A DNA stretch of 64,000 nucleotides, taken from positions 124,001-188,000 of the forward strand of contig JAHBXE010000005.1 in assembly GCA_019636625.1 (NCBI GenBank), in the 5' to 3' direction. A program made the position numbers and the translations under genes. Positions within the stretch are counted from its first letter, which is position 1. Each line of letters begins with the position of its first letter. Shown one piece after another: positions 24,504 through 34,911 of the stretch. A model generated the notes under the pieces. That model did no database searches and was not told the origin of the DNA. It saw only the letters and a list, made by a program, of their open reading frames with translations. Source of the DNA: Phycisphaeraceae bacterium (lineage in GTDB: Bacteria > Planctomycetota > Phycisphaerae > Phycisphaerales > UBA1924).

Positions 24504-25757
24504 ATGGCTCAGGACCTGCTGGCACCGCCGAAGTTCAAGCCAAAGTCGCTGGCGCTTGCCCTGGCTTTGGTCTGTGCATTCCCGGTCGGATTGTGCGTCC
24601 TTGAGGTTCGACGGGGGTCTTGGTCTTGGACAGAGTTGGCGTGGCGACTGGGGTCGCTGTTTGTGCTGTGCATCGCCGTGATGATGGGAAACGCCTCGCT
24701 CGTCCGGTACGCCAAGCGCGTTACGCCTCAGCGAATGCCCTACATCCACGCGGCCATCGCCGTTCTGATGGGCGTGGTCATCGTCTTCACACTGACCGTC
24801 TCGCTCCGTGGCACGATGCTCGGCAACGCCGGCCCGGGCTACCTCTTCATGCTGCCCATGATGGTGGGAATGGTGCTGGCGCAGGGTGGCTGGGGCCGAC
24901 GCGTCGGTGAGTCCCTGCACTGCCCCACGTGCGAGTACGAGTTCACGTTCGCGGAAAGGGACGCCCCCATCCGGTGCCCGGAGTGCGGCACGCCATGGCT
25001 GGGAATGCTCCGCAAGGGACGGCGGGTCAAGTCCATCAAGATGATGGTTTCCGGTATCTCGATTGCCCTCCTCGGCGCCTTTCTGTTCCAGCCGATTTTC
25101 TGGCTCGGCCCCCTCGCCAGGATTCTCCCCACGCCCATTCTGTACACCGCGCTCTACATGGACCCGGGATCGAGCCTGGACGCATGGGATGAGTTGACCA
25201 CACGGTCCATCAGCGCCACATCAACGCGGTCTCTCGCCCGCCGCGTCGCCGCGCACCGCCTGCAACACCAATGGGGGAGCGCCGCGGACAAGTGGTTCGA
25301 GGCCAACGTCGCGGCGGGCAAGATCCCCGCGGAGATCAAGGAACACCTCTACGGCCAATCGTTCGCAACACGACTCGACGCCCCGAAGGAAGTTCAAGCG
25401 GGCACACCCTTTCCTGTGCGTCTTCAAACCTCGCGCGCCGCGACCGGCCTTTCCTCTCAGCTTGCGGTCATGTTCGCCGGGTACTCTCTGGATGGAGCCG
25501 AACCCGTCGGGCGCGCCGACGAACCGGCCTGGGCGCACGAACTCCGCCCCTCGCTCTTCGGGGATGCCCGTATCAACTTTCAGCATGAGTTCAGGATCGA
25601 CACGCCGGGCCGGCACACGATCCGTGCCACCTATTGGGTGATCTTCCAGCCCTCATTCTGGACGATCACGTGGGGACCGGATGGAACGCCCATCCGCCCC
25701 GCCGCCGCAACCTGGTTCGAACGCTCCGACCTCGAACGCGAAATCATCGTCAAGTGA
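24504..25757 (+). CDS. membrane protein with central zinc ribbon
   Basis: Start at the ATG at 24504 (MAQDLLAPP), 417 residues. Four or five hydrophobic helices lie in the first 140 residues (ALALALVCAFPVGLCVL, LGSLFVLCIAVMMG, AAIAVLMGVVIVFTL, GYLFMLPMMVGMVLA). A zinc ribbon with paired cysteines follows (CPTCEYEF...CPECGTPW) near 150-175, then a further helix pair. The C-terminal 200 residues are soluble and end in strand-rich sequence. This CPxC/CPEC ribbon recurs in planctomycete membrane proteins of unknown function; a similar one occurs in the 18732-19238 gene. No function assigned. It is divergent from hsp20. Confidence 0.78.
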   Translation: MAQDLLAPPKFKPKSLALALALVCAFPVGLCVLEVRRGSWSWTELAWRLGSLFVLCIAVMMGNASLVRYAKRVTPQRMPYIHAAIAVLMGVVIVFTLTVSLRGTMLGNAGPGYLFMLPMMVGMVLAQGGWGRRVGESLHCPTCEYEFTFAERDAPIRCPECGTPWLGMLRKGRRVKSIKMMVSGISIALLGAFLFQPIFWLGPLARILPTPILYTALYMDPGSSLDAWDELTTRSISATSTRSLARRVAAHRLQHQWGSAADKWFEANVAAGKIPAEIKEHLYGQSFATRLDAPKEVQAGTPFPVRLQTSRAATGLSSQLAVMFAGYSLDGAEPVGRADEPAWAHELRPSLFGDARINFQHEFRIDTPGRHTIRATYWVIFQPSFWTITWGPDGTPIRPAAATWFERSDLEREIIVK

Positions 25758-25759
25758 GC

Positions 25760-26722
25760 TCACGGCGACTTGGGCGAAGGCCCCACGTACACCACGTAGT
25801 CCCCGCGGCCGCGGTCCTCCTCGCGAAGGCCGTCGCTGTCCTGATCGACGACGCTGACGATCAGCACCCGCGCGCCGGGATGCAGTTTCAGCAGGGCCTG
25901 CGGCGTCCCGCCGAAAAAGTCGCTGTGGAACCGCCCGATCACGTGCACCACCGGCCGGTTCCCCGCCTCGATCGCCCGGGCGATGCTCTCCCCCATCGTC
26001 CAATCCCACAGGTACTGCGAACGGAACGACCGGTCCAGCATCGCGCTGATCTGCGCCTCGCTCATCGCCGGTGCCTTGGCCCCGCTCCCCGGCGCGGCGT
26101 GCCCACCGCTCACCATCGGCCGCATGACCGCATCGAAGTCCGAGCGGTACCGGCCCTCCGGGGGCGCCTCGGGAATCTTGAACAGCCGCTGCTGCTCCGC
26201 CGTCAGTTGCCTGAGCGCCTCGTACTCCTTGCCCCGAAGGAACCGAATCACCTCCCACGGCGCGTTGGCGGCGATCACCGGCCGGCCAAGCTCTTTCGCG
26301 CGAGTCACCATCGCCTTGTGCGACGGCGGATAGTTCCCCGCTTTCCGCTCGGTTCGCTTCTCGAACGTCGCCTCATCGGTCAGGCCCTTGAGGTAGTCAT
26401 CCAGCCGCGACTGGTCATCACGCTCAAAGAACTCCATCGACAGCGCCGCCGTCGGGCTCGCCGCCGAGATGTCCTCCCACAGGGCCGCCGCCCACGGCAG
26501 CCCCACCGGGTGCCCGTGGTTCTCGCCGATGATCACGGCATCCACGGCCGCGGCGTGGTTGATGATGTCTCCCCACGCGACGCGCTTCCCCGTCTCGCCG
26601 TCAAACACTGCCAATCCCCGGGCTTCAACGCTCGGCATTTCGACCGGCGGATTCACCTTCGGCGCTGCGCACCCGGTGGCGAGCAGGCACACTCCCAGCA
26701 TTGCAATTCGCAGCATTGTCAT
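25760..26722 (-). CDS. ChaN-family (Tiki-like) lipoprotein
   Basis: Starts at the ATG at 26722. The lipobox LLATGCAAP at about residue 20 predicts an acylated lipoprotein. The ChaN/haem-uptake fold is indicated by GENHGHPVGL (catalytic-type Glu-His pair), LSMEFFERDDQ, ANAPWEVIRFL and the late V-H-V-I-G-R-F-H-S-D segment with its His pair. ChaN binds haem in Campylobacter, and related proteins are metallo-proteases of the Tiki type; which applies here is open. An insertion rich in Pro, Gly and Ala lies near residues 195-230. It lies directly downstream of the Pal/OmpA gene, separated by a terminator. Confidence 0.85.
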   Translation of the reverse strand: MTMLRIAMLGVCLLATGCAAPKVNPPVEMPSVEARGLAVFDGETGKRVAWGDIINHAAAVDAVIIGENHGHPVGLPWAAALWEDISAASPTAALSMEFFERDDQSRLDDYLKGLTDEATFEKRTERKAGNYPPSHKAMVTRAKELGRPVIAANAPWEVIRFLRGKEYEALRQLTAEQQRLFKIPEAPPEGRYRSDFDAVMRPMVSGGHAAPGSGAKAPAMSEAQISAMLDRSFRSQYLWDWTMGESIARAIEAGNRPVVHVIGRFHSDFFGGTPQALLKLHPGARVLIVSVVDQDSDGLREEDRGRGDYVVYVGPSPKSP

Positions 26723-26796
26723 GCGTGGAGCGTAGAGCCGACGCCCCGGCAACGCCACGTCGAACTCCCGAAACTGCGACCGTTCACGGCGACAAT

Positions 26797-26821
26797 GAAA
26801 AGGGCCCCGGACGGGGCCCTT
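26797..26821 (-). terminator. rho-independent terminator after the Pal/OmpA gene
   Basis: On the minus strand, arms AAGGGCCCCG and CGGGGCCCTT enclose a two-base loop and are followed by TTTTC. It lies 26 bases after the stop of the OmpA-like gene and separates it from the ChaN-like gene. Confidence 0.75.
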
Positions 26822-26847
26822 GAAACTTGCTGGCATGTAAACCCTGC

Positions 26848-27702
26848 TCACTTCGTCATATCCGGCTCGCGCGGCGTCACCACGTTCGTCATCGGCGCGG
26901 TCTTCGCGGGGGCGCTCGCCGTTGCCGTCGAACGCATCAGGTAAATCTCCACGCGACGGTTCGCCGCCGACTCGCCCTTGGGACCAGCGGCCGCGATCGG
27001 ACGCTCCTCACCCCAGCCCGCGGCGAACATCTTGTTCCGGTCGATCCCCTGGCTGATGAGCTCCTGCCGGACCGCGATGGCCCGGTGGCAGGACAGGTGC
27101 ATGTTCGTCGGGTGGTTCTTCGCCGTGTTGGCGCTGATCGGCTGGGCGTCGGTGTGACCCTGGATCATCACCTCATACCCGGACGCCGGCCCGGTCTTCA
27201 GAATCCGAGCCAACGCCGCCAGGCTCTGCTTGGCCGCTTCCTTCACCCGGTCCTGCCCCGAATCGAACGTCAGGTCAGAAGCAAAGCGAAGACGCCCCAG
27301 GTCCGAGTCGTACGTGATCAGGTCCGGGTGCGCCCGGGCCAGGTCGCGGAGCGCCTGATCCGTGATCGGATCAATGTCGCCGAACTTCATCGTCTCCAGC
27401 CGCGCCAGCAGCGAGCGGTACTCCTCGCTCGTCATGCCCAGCTTGTCGCGCAGTTCCTTGTTCATCGCGTTGGCCGCCGCCAGCGCCTGCTCCTGCGACA
27501 TCCGCTGACGCTGCATGAGGTCGTTCTCGGTCTTGAGCTGCGCGTTGTCCGCCTGCAGCTCGTTGATCCGGTTCTTCAGGCTGCGGTTCTCCTCACGCGC
27601 TTGATCCAGCATCTGCTGGTTCGCGCACCCGCCGGCCAGCGAGAGCATCGCCGCCAACCCGATCACGCCGACCTTCGCCAGTCCCTTGACTCCGTTCTTC
27701 AT
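26848..27702 (-). CDS. OmpA/Pal-family peptidoglycan-binding lipoprotein
   Basis: Start at the ATG at 27702 with GGGAG upstream; 284 residues. The lipobox LSLAGGCAN at about residue 23 marks a lipoprotein. A coiled coil follows (about 25-75: E-E-N-R-S-L-K-N-R-I-N-E-L-Q-A-D-N-A-Q-L-K). The OmpA-like domain is C-terminal: FDSGQDRVKEAAKQSLAALA, IQGHTDAQPI and NRRVEIYLMR with the Asp and Arg that bind diaminopimelate in peptidoglycan. The role is anchoring the outer membrane to the cell wall. A Ser/Thr/Pro-rich tail ends the protein. It is divergent from the amidohydrolase gene. Confidence 0.92.
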   Translation of the reverse strand: MKNGVKGLAKVGVIGLAAMLSLAGGCANQQMLDQAREENRSLKNRINELQADNAQLKTENDLMQRQRMSQEQALAAANAMNKELRDKLGMTSEEYRSLLARLETMKFGDIDPITDQALRDLARAHPDLITYDSDLGRLRFASDLTFDSGQDRVKEAAKQSLAALARILKTGPASGYEVMIQGHTDAQPISANTAKNHPTNMHLSCHRAIAVRQELISQGIDRNKMFAAGWGEERPIAAAGPKGESAANRRVEIYLMRSTATASAPAKTAPMTNVVTPREPDMTK

Positions 27703-27865
27703 ACGATTGACTCCCTGAGTTTCGAACACCTCGCGGATCCTCCGCGGCTCGGCCGCGGCCACCTTTGATGGCCCGCAGAATAGCAGCTTGCCCCTCCGCT
27801 TGTGCAACCGCGCCCCCCGCACGAGGGGCCCGAAGGATAGACATCGGAAACCAGAGTCCAAGCCC

Positions 27866-29164
27866 GTGAACCAAGGTCCTGTCGGTTCCATCCTCAGAAT
27901 CAACGCTCTCGCCGCCTGCGATGGGACAGGCTTTGTCTGCGCTCCCGCCTCCATCCTCGCGCAACGCCTCGCCCCGCCATCCTTGCGCCTCCTCGCCGTT
28001 GGGCACCCACGCGAGATCGACGCCCATCCCGCGGCGGCAACGGCTCTCCCGGTCGACCTCCCCACTTCGATCGTCACCCCCGCCTTCGTCAACGCCCACA
28101 CCCACCTGGACCTCACGCACATCGGCCCCACGCCCCACGACCCCGATTCCGGCTTCGTTTCCTGGGTCAACCTCGTTCGCACCGCACGCCACTCCGAGCC
28201 TGATCACATCGCGGCATCCGTTCGCCGGGGTATCGAGCTCTCCCGCGCCGGAGGCGTTGCCGCGGTCGGAGACATTGCCGGAGCGCCAGCCGGAATCCCC
28301 AACCTGACACCGTACAGGACCCTGGCCAAGGCCGACTTCGAAGGGTGCAGTTTCCTCGAGTTCTTCGGGATCGGCACGACAATCGACAAGTGCCGACAGA
28401 TCGTCAACCAGCTCCTGTCAGAAACTGTCGGTTGCACCTGCCGCACGCGTATCGGCCTGCAACCCCACGCCCCGAACACCGTGGACATCCGTCTCTACCG
28501 GTGGGCCGCGGACCTGGCGCAGTCGAGACGCCTGCCCATCTCGACCCACTTGTCCGAAACACCGGAGGAGGCGCAGTTCGTGGCGTCCGGATCCGGGCCG
28601 CAGCGAACATTTCTCGAGCGACTTGGAATCTGGCACGACTCCATCCTGGAACACATCGGCCACGGACAGAGCCCGGTAGCACATCTGGCGCCGGTCTTAT
28701 CCGCCGCGCCCTTCCTCGTCGCCCACGTCAACAACGCGGACGATGCCGCGATCGAGACCTTGGCCCGGTCGGGGACCAGCGTGGCGTATTGCCCCCGGGC
28801 GTCGGCGTACTTCGGCGCCGAACGCCGCTTCGGCCCCCACCGCTACCGCGAGATGCTCAGCGCCGGGATCAACGTCGCCCTAGGGACCGACTCGATCATC
28901 AACCTCGACACCGCTGACCGTATTTCTCCGTTCGACGACGCCCGGTTGCTCAGCCGGCGCGACGGGACAGACCCACTGGTCCTGCTCCGCATGCTCACCC
29001 TCAACGGGGCGCGAGCAATCGGAGTTGACACCGCTCGTTTCACGCTTGAATTGGGGGAGACTTCCGGGTTGGTGGCCGTCGATGCGGGTGGGACAATCCC
29101 CGGAGCAAACCCTCATCCGTTCTCGCTCGCCCTGCAATCCGGATCAAAGCCGGTCCTACTGTGA
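27866..29164 (+). CDS. metal-dependent amidohydrolase, possibly aminofutalosine deaminase
   Basis: Start chosen at the GTG at 27866 (MNQGPVGSIL), 432 residues. The TIM-barrel amidohydrolase metal site is complete: FVNAHTHLD (HxH), STHLSETPEE (His and Glu), LVAHVNN (His) and LGTDSI (Asp). This is the ATZ/TRZ/aminohydrolase branch that includes S-adenosylhomocysteine, guanine and 6-aminodeoxyfutalosine deaminases. Planctomycetes often make menaquinone by the futalosine route, and the residues fit that deaminase, but no other mqn gene is here to confirm it. Ends 48 bases before resB. Confidence 0.8.
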   Translation: MNQGPVGSILRINALAACDGTGFVCAPASILAQRLAPPSLRLLAVGHPREIDAHPAAATALPVDLPTSIVTPAFVNAHTHLDLTHIGPTPHDPDSGFVSWVNLVRTARHSEPDHIAASVRRGIELSRAGGVAAVGDIAGAPAGIPNLTPYRTLAKADFEGCSFLEFFGIGTTIDKCRQIVNQLLSETVGCTCRTRIGLQPHAPNTVDIRLYRWAADLAQSRRLPISTHLSETPEEAQFVASGSGPQRTFLERLGIWHDSILEHIGHGQSPVAHLAPVLSAAPFLVAHVNNADDAAIETLARSGTSVAYCPRASAYFGAERRFGPHRYREMLSAGINVALGTDSIINLDTADRISPFDDARLLSRRDGTDPLVLLRMLTLNGARAIGVDTARFTLELGETSGLVAVDAGGTIPGANPHPFSLALQSGSKPVLL

Positions 29165-29212
29165 GACGGCACGGAATATTGTCCAGCAAGAACAGACGCC
29201 CGGGAGGTCGTA

Positions 29213-31816
29213 TTGAGCGCAAAGTGGGTCCGAAGCAAGCAATGGGATGATCAAAATCTCCCCAGTTGGGCTTGGCCCATCAAGTTCCTGCTGCGCACCT
29301 TCAGCTCGATCCCGCTGGCCGTCGTCCTGCTCACGCTCATCGTCATCTACTCGACCCTCGCCAGCGTCCCGGTCGGCCTCATGGCCTTGGGCGTGACCTA
29401 CTTCGTCTACTTTCTGACCATCCTGCTGGCGATCGGCGTCGTCGCGGTCATCCCAATGCTGGTCGTCCGGCGACTGTGGAAGCCAACCCCCACCAACCGA
29501 ACGGCGAGGTTCGTCACTTCACTGGTCATCGCCGTGTTGCTCTCTGGGCTCGCGGTCGAGCTCTGGGTCCTGCTGGCCTGGCCCCGACTGCACTACGACC
29601 CCGTCACCGGCTCGGGTCTTCGATTCTTCGGTTCGTTTGTTGATGCGTACCGCTCCACGACCCTCCGTCGCCTCCCCGGCTTTGAGATGTCCGAGCCCGA
29701 GTTCTACTCGTGGTGGCCGCTGCGGGTGATCCTCGCCCTCTTCATCCTGAACATGATCGTCGCGACAGTGCGGCGCATCGAGTTCACCTTCCCCAACCTC
29801 GGCGTGCTGACCGTCCACACGGGGATCGTCACCATCGCGCTGGGCTCGCTCTATTACCGCGGCCTCAAGGTCGAGGGCGACACACTGCTGCTCTCCGGCC
29901 AACCCGGCCCCGACGGCAGCGCGAACGTCGGCCCCATCCAGGACCGTTTCTACGACAACATGACCACCGCGCTCTGGCTGAACCAGAACTCGGGGCTCTG
30001 GGACCAGCGGCCGATCCAGCCGCCCCGGTACAACGATTACGGCCTGAACGCGGCGGGCCCCGCGCCCGGCGCACCGGCCAAGGACCGCCCGCTGAATCTG
30101 CCCGTCGTGGGCTCCGCGCGTCCTGATCGCCCCGTGATCGATGCGGACCTGAAGTTCCGCGTGGTCGGGTACGCCTCGTACGCCACACCGGTCCGAACCT
30201 GGGTGCCGGTTGAACCCCCACCACCCGGGAGCGCTGCCAAGGCCAATCCCCTGCGCGCGATCAAGGTCCGCGCCACCTTCCCGGATCGACCCGAGGCACG
30301 CGAGGCCTTCCGCTTCGACCTCTTCCCCGACTCCCCCGCGCAGCGCATCGGCGAGGCCCAAGGCGCCATCGGGATCGAATGGACCCGCGGCATGTCCGAC
30401 TCCCGCTGGCGAGCCATCACGGCCACCCTGCCCCGCGGCACGTTGCACGCGATTCTCGTCGAAATTCCGGGCGCCGCCGCTGGCGAGCACGGTGCGGAGA
30501 CGAAGCACGCGATCTTCCCCATCACCACGGGCGGCACGGTGAACTTCGAGGGCTACGAAATCACCGCCAAGCAGATCCTCCCCGAGCCGCCCTTCCCGAT
30601 CATCACCGCGGGCTACCAGGGCGCGCGCAGCAGCGTCGCGATCCTCTCCATCACGCCGCCACGCGATCCTGCCTCGGGCCAGGACCCCAAGCCCTTCGAG
30701 CGCTGGGTGTACCACCGCTTCCCCGAAATCTCGCAGGACATGCTCGAAGAACTCAACGAACGGGGAATGCCCAAGCGTCGCGACGCCGACCCGGCCATCC
30801 GGATTACCTACATCGACGCTTCCTTTCTCCAGGTCTTCTTCGATGAGCGCGAGGACGGCACCGCCCGAGCCGCGATCCGCCTCGACTCCGGCGAGGCCCG
30901 CCTTGTCGAGAATCTGAAAGTGGGCAGCGTCCTCGAGGAAGTGATCCCCCGGCAAGACCCCGCGACCCAGCCCCGCATCGACCTGGTTGTCGATCAGTGG
31001 GCGGCGCACGCCGAGTCGCTCGAGTTCCCGCGGGTCGTTCCGGAAATCGACCGCGACAAGTCCGACGTCGGGACACACGCGAAGGCCATGCTCGCGGTCG
31101 AGATTTCATCCACCGCCGCGCCGTGGAAGAAGACCGTCTGGCTGCCGTTCACGCGGTACCACCATGTCGAGACGGACAAACACCGCGAGGTGACGCTCCC
31201 CGATGGCCGGCAGATCCGCATGTGCTTCGGGCGCCTCGCCCACCGCTTCCCGGACTTCTACCTGCAACTGACGAACTTTGAGATGATCGCGTACGACCAC
31301 CGCGGCTCGCCGCGCGATTACCAGTCCGTCGTCCGCGTGATCCCCGCGCACGAGTCGGCGGAGACAATGAGCTTCAAGCCCTACGAGCACGTCACGAAGC
31401 TCAACGCGCCGCTGCAGGCGCCCTTTATCTGGTCCGAAGACCGCTCGTACCTCGCCAACGTCTGGGGCACCCTCGTCAGCCGCCTCAACCGCAACCAGTT
31501 CAAGCTCTCGCAGGCCGGATGGGATGCGGAGGGCTGGCGCCGCACGCAGGAAATGGCCGACCGGGGTGAACTGCCCCGCCCCTTCGCCTCCTTCACGATC
31601 CTCGGCGTGGGCAACAACCCGGGCATCCACATCGTCGCCCTGGGCAGCGTGCTCATGTCCATCGGAATCCCCTGGGCCTTCTACATCAAGCCCCTCATCC
31701 TCAAGCGCCGCAAGCAGCGAATCCAGAAGCAACTGGCCGAGGGCACGTACCAACGCCCCGGCAGCACCTCTCCCCGCGAGCCCGCCGTCCCCGTTCCCCA
31801 GGGAGCCGCCCCGTGA
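29213..31816 (+). CDS. resB: cytochrome c biogenesis protein ResB (CcsB-type)
   Basis: Membrane component of System II cytochrome c maturation, which with CcsA carries haem to the outside and attaches it to apocytochromes. The TTG start has GGGAGG five bases upstream. Three N-terminal transmembrane helices lie around 25-60, 60-85 and 100-125, followed by one near 160-185 (VILALFILNMIVATVRRIEF). A long extracytoplasmic region (about 200-800) with the ResB domain follows, and a final helix near the C-terminus (IHIVALGSVLMSIGIPWAFYI). At 867 residues it is longer than Gram-positive ResB. Its stop overlaps the ccsA start (GTGATG). Confidence 0.87.
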   Translation: MSAKWVRSKQWDDQNLPSWAWPIKFLLRTFSSIPLAVVLLTLIVIYSTLASVPVGLMALGVTYFVYFLTILLAIGVVAVIPMLVVRRLWKPTPTNRTARFVTSLVIAVLLSGLAVELWVLLAWPRLHYDPVTGSGLRFFGSFVDAYRSTTLRRLPGFEMSEPEFYSWWPLRVILALFILNMIVATVRRIEFTFPNLGVLTVHTGIVTIALGSLYYRGLKVEGDTLLLSGQPGPDGSANVGPIQDRFYDNMTTALWLNQNSGLWDQRPIQPPRYNDYGLNAAGPAPGAPAKDRPLNLPVVGSARPDRPVIDADLKFRVVGYASYATPVRTWVPVEPPPPGSAAKANPLRAIKVRATFPDRPEAREAFRFDLFPDSPAQRIGEAQGAIGIEWTRGMSDSRWRAITATLPRGTLHAILVEIPGAAAGEHGAETKHAIFPITTGGTVNFEGYEITAKQILPEPPFPIITAGYQGARSSVAILSITPPRDPASGQDPKPFERWVYHRFPEISQDMLEELNERGMPKRRDADPAIRITYIDASFLQVFFDEREDGTARAAIRLDSGEARLVENLKVGSVLEEVIPRQDPATQPRIDLVVDQWAAHAESLEFPRVVPEIDRDKSDVGTHAKAMLAVEISSTAAPWKKTVWLPFTRYHHVETDKHREVTLPDGRQIRMCFGRLAHRFPDFYLQLTNFEMIAYDHRGSPRDYQSVVRVIPAHESAETMSFKPYEHVTKLNAPLQAPFIWSEDRSYLANVWGTLVSRLNRNQFKLSQAGWDAEGWRRTQEMADRGELPRPFASFTILGVGNNPGIHIVALGSVLMSIGIPWAFYIKPLILKRRKQRIQKQLAEGTYQRPGSTSPREPAVPVPQGAAP

Positions 31817-33582
31817 TGAACCCCATCGCCGGTTGCCTTGCCGTCCTTCTCCTCCTGCTTGCGGCCCCGTGCGTGGGGCAGACAGCCCCCGCGGGGAATG
31901 AACACCCGCAAGCGCCCGCGCTCTCGCAGGCCGCGGGCCAGATCGTGAATCCCTTTGGCGATCCCCCCACCAACATCACGCCGACCGACCGCAAGCGGGC
32001 GTTTTCCAGGGAAGTCAACCTCGAACCCCTCCGCACGCTCGCCGTCTTCCACGCCGGTCGCGCCAAGATCGTCGACACGCTCGCACGCGAGACCGTGCAG
32101 CGCATCACAGGCCGCTCCCGCTTCGCCGACTACCTGACCGTCAACAACAAGCCCACCGAGTTCAAGTACGACCCGCTCTTCACGTTCTTCGACCTGCTCA
32201 TCGACCCGGCCTACTACCTCGACAAGCCGCTCATCCACGTCGAGTTCCTCCCCCTGCGCGAAAAGTACCTCGAGCTCGCCTTCCCCAAGAATGAGGAGGC
32301 GCAGGAGCGCTGGAAGAAGCTCACCCGCATCACGCCCGTCATGGCCGTGCGCCACACGCAGGCGATCGAGGACATGCTCGCCAAGGGCAGCGGCGACCCG
32401 ACCCAGTACCGCACCGCCATCAACAAGGTGCTGAACGCCGTCAGCCTCTACGACCAGGGCGAGGCCAACCTCCTCCTCATCGCCCCCGAGAAGCCCGACC
32501 TCCCCTATTCCCACCTCGGCTCCCTCCCCGCCGACCACCCTGCACGCCTCGCCGCGATGCAGATGGCCAAGGCCTGGCGAGCAGGAGACGCGACCGGCGT
32601 CAACGCCGCGACGGCCACGCTCGCCGAGGAACTCCCCAAGATCAACGCCGCGATGTACCCGACGACGCGACGGGATCTGGAAACCGCGTACAACCGCCTC
32701 AACGCCTTCGAGTGGGGCTGGCGGTTCTACGCCGTCGCTCTCATCGCGCTCATCCTCGCGTTCGGTACCGGGCGACGCTGGCTCATCGCCTCGGGAATCG
32801 TCGCCCTGGCCGCCGCGGTGATCATGCACGCGACCGGCTTCACGCTCCGCTGCATCATCGCCGAACGCTTCGCTATTCAGAACCAGTTCGAGTCCATGAC
32901 CGGCCTGTCCCTGTTCGCCACCGTCGTCGGCTCGTTGATCATGCTCGCCCGCCGGCAGTGGCTCTTTGGCGCCGCCTCGGCCGGCGTCGGGTTCCTCATC
33001 CTCGTCGCCGCGACGCAACTGCCGATCATCCCCGGCCGCTTCATCGAACGCGAGGCCGCCATCCTCAACACGAGCGTCCTGCTCAAGTACCACGTCACCA
33101 CCGTGCTCTGCTCCTACGGCCTCATCGCCCTCGGCTTCATCGTCAGTCTCTTCTACCTTGGCACGCACTACGCCACGCGCCGACGCCCCGCTTCGCTTGC
33201 CACGCCCATCGGCTCACCCTCCCTCACCGCCGCGGCCCTAAACCTCTCCGACACCCCGCCCGGCCCAGCGCGCACCCTGCACGATCTCGACAAGGCCCAG
33301 CTCATCGTCCTCCAACTCGCCTTCTGGACCCTCGGCGTGGGCATCCTCCTCGGCGCCTGGTGGGCCGACCACTCCTGGGGCCGCTGGTGGAACTTCGACC
33401 CCAAGGAAACCTGGGCCCTCGCGACGTGGATCGTCTACCTCATCGTCATCCACGTCCGCCTCACCACCGGCCACAACCGCGGCCTCGTCACCGCCTGGCT
33501 CAGCGTCGTCGGCTTCTTCGTGATGCTCTGGACGTACTTTGGCGTGAACCTGATCCTGCCGGGGCTGCACGCGTACGCGTGA
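31813..33582 (+). CDS. ccsA: cytochrome c assembly protein CcsA (CcmC-like)
   Basis: Partner of ResB. The signature haem-handling segment WGRWWNFDPKETWAL lies near residue 510, between helices, as in all CcsA/CcmC/CcmF proteins. The C-terminal half has about eight transmembrane segments and conserved His residues. The N-terminal half is unusual: a signal-like helix followed by a soluble region of about 260 residues that includes V-H-Q-A-like charged helices, not part of typical CcsA. Starts GTG 31813 or ATG 31816, coupled to the resB stop. 589 residues against about 320-400 for the usual family. Confidence 0.92.
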   Translation: MMNPIAGCLAVLLLLLAAPCVGQTAPAGNEHPQAPALSQAAGQIVNPFGDPPTNITPTDRKRAFSREVNLEPLRTLAVFHAGRAKIVDTLARETVQRITGRSRFADYLTVNNKPTEFKYDPLFTFFDLLIDPAYYLDKPLIHVEFLPLREKYLELAFPKNEEAQERWKKLTRITPVMAVRHTQAIEDMLAKGSGDPTQYRTAINKVLNAVSLYDQGEANLLLIAPEKPDLPYSHLGSLPADHPARLAAMQMAKAWRAGDATGVNAATATLAEELPKINAAMYPTTRRDLETAYNRLNAFEWGWRFYAVALIALILAFGTGRRWLIASGIVALAAAVIMHATGFTLRCIIAERFAIQNQFESMTGLSLFATVVGSLIMLARRQWLFGAASAGVGFLILVAATQLPIIPGRFIEREAAILNTSVLLKYHVTTVLCSYGLIALGFIVSLFYLGTHYATRRRPASLATPIGSPSLTAAALNLSDTPPGPARTLHDLDKAQLIVLQLAFWTLGVGILLGAWWADHSWGRWWNFDPKETWALATWIVYLIVIHVRLTTGHNRGLVTAWLSVVGFFVMLWTYFGVNLILPGLHAYA

Positions 33583-33618
33583 GTCAACACCCAGACCCGC
33601 CTGTCAACCCATTGATCC

Positions 33619-34056
33619 TCACACCGGCGGCCGCAGCGGCATCACCGGCCCATCGGCCTCCGACAGGCCTTCGCCCTTCCGGTACTTGAACGTGCCGAGA
33701 TCCACCGTCGGCCGCGGCCGCTTGGTTGTCTCATCGATCCGTGCCACGTCGACGTCCCACTGGACCGACGTCCTGTAGAGCGCCTTCCCCGCGCCATCGA
33801 CCACGGTGCAGTACACATCCGGGCGGTGCTCCGCCAGCCTCGCGAAAAACGCGCCGATCAGACCGGAACGGAACGACGCGGGATGGATGATGATCTCCGC
33901 TACGCCATTGGAACTGAGCACCGATTCGCCTAGGTAGTCGTCCTTCAGGGCATCGTGATCGAAGAACCGGACGTGGAACGATGGATCGTTCAACGGTTGC
34001 CCCGTGTCCGCGTGCACGAACCGAGCGACGAGCTTGATCAGCGATGGTGTGGTCAT
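33619..34056 (-). CDS. hypothetical beta-rich protein (C2/transthyretin-like)
   Basis: A 145-residue soluble protein with alternating strands (LIKLVARFVHADTGQPL, FHVRFFDHDALKDDYLGES, VAEIIIHP). The segment D-D-Y-L-G-E-S following an aspartate-containing loop recalls C2-type and transthyretin-like beta-sandwiches, but I am not confident of a family. No signal peptide or membrane segment. GGGAG precedes the ATG at 34056. It converges on ccsA and diverges from the DNA glycosylase gene. Confidence 0.65.
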   Translation of the reverse strand: MTTPSLIKLVARFVHADTGQPLNDPSFHVRFFDHDALKDDYLGESVLSSNGVAEIIIHPASFRSGLIGAFFARLAEHRPDVYCTVVDGAGKALYRTSVQWDVDVARIDETTKRPRPTVDLGTFKYRKGEGLSEADGPVMPLRPPV

Positions 34057-34219
34057 GTATCGGCTCCCGGTGCGATCGCACCATTCAGCAGTTCCCCGCG
34101 CGGGCAGGCGCCCGGCGGATCTTTAGCCAACCGCCCACCCCGGTTCTTCACTTGCACGCCGTAAGCGCGCGGAATTCACATCCCCACCCCACCATCCGAA
34201 TCGCCGCTATCGTGAGGAT

Positions 34220-34879
<660 letters not shown>

Positions 34880-34911
34880 GATGCCCGTCCCAGAGTTGGT
34901 GGAGTGTCGTT

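Noticed and set aside
29519-31078. Long minus-strand frame over resB
   Set aside because: Antisense of resB; no motif or start signal.
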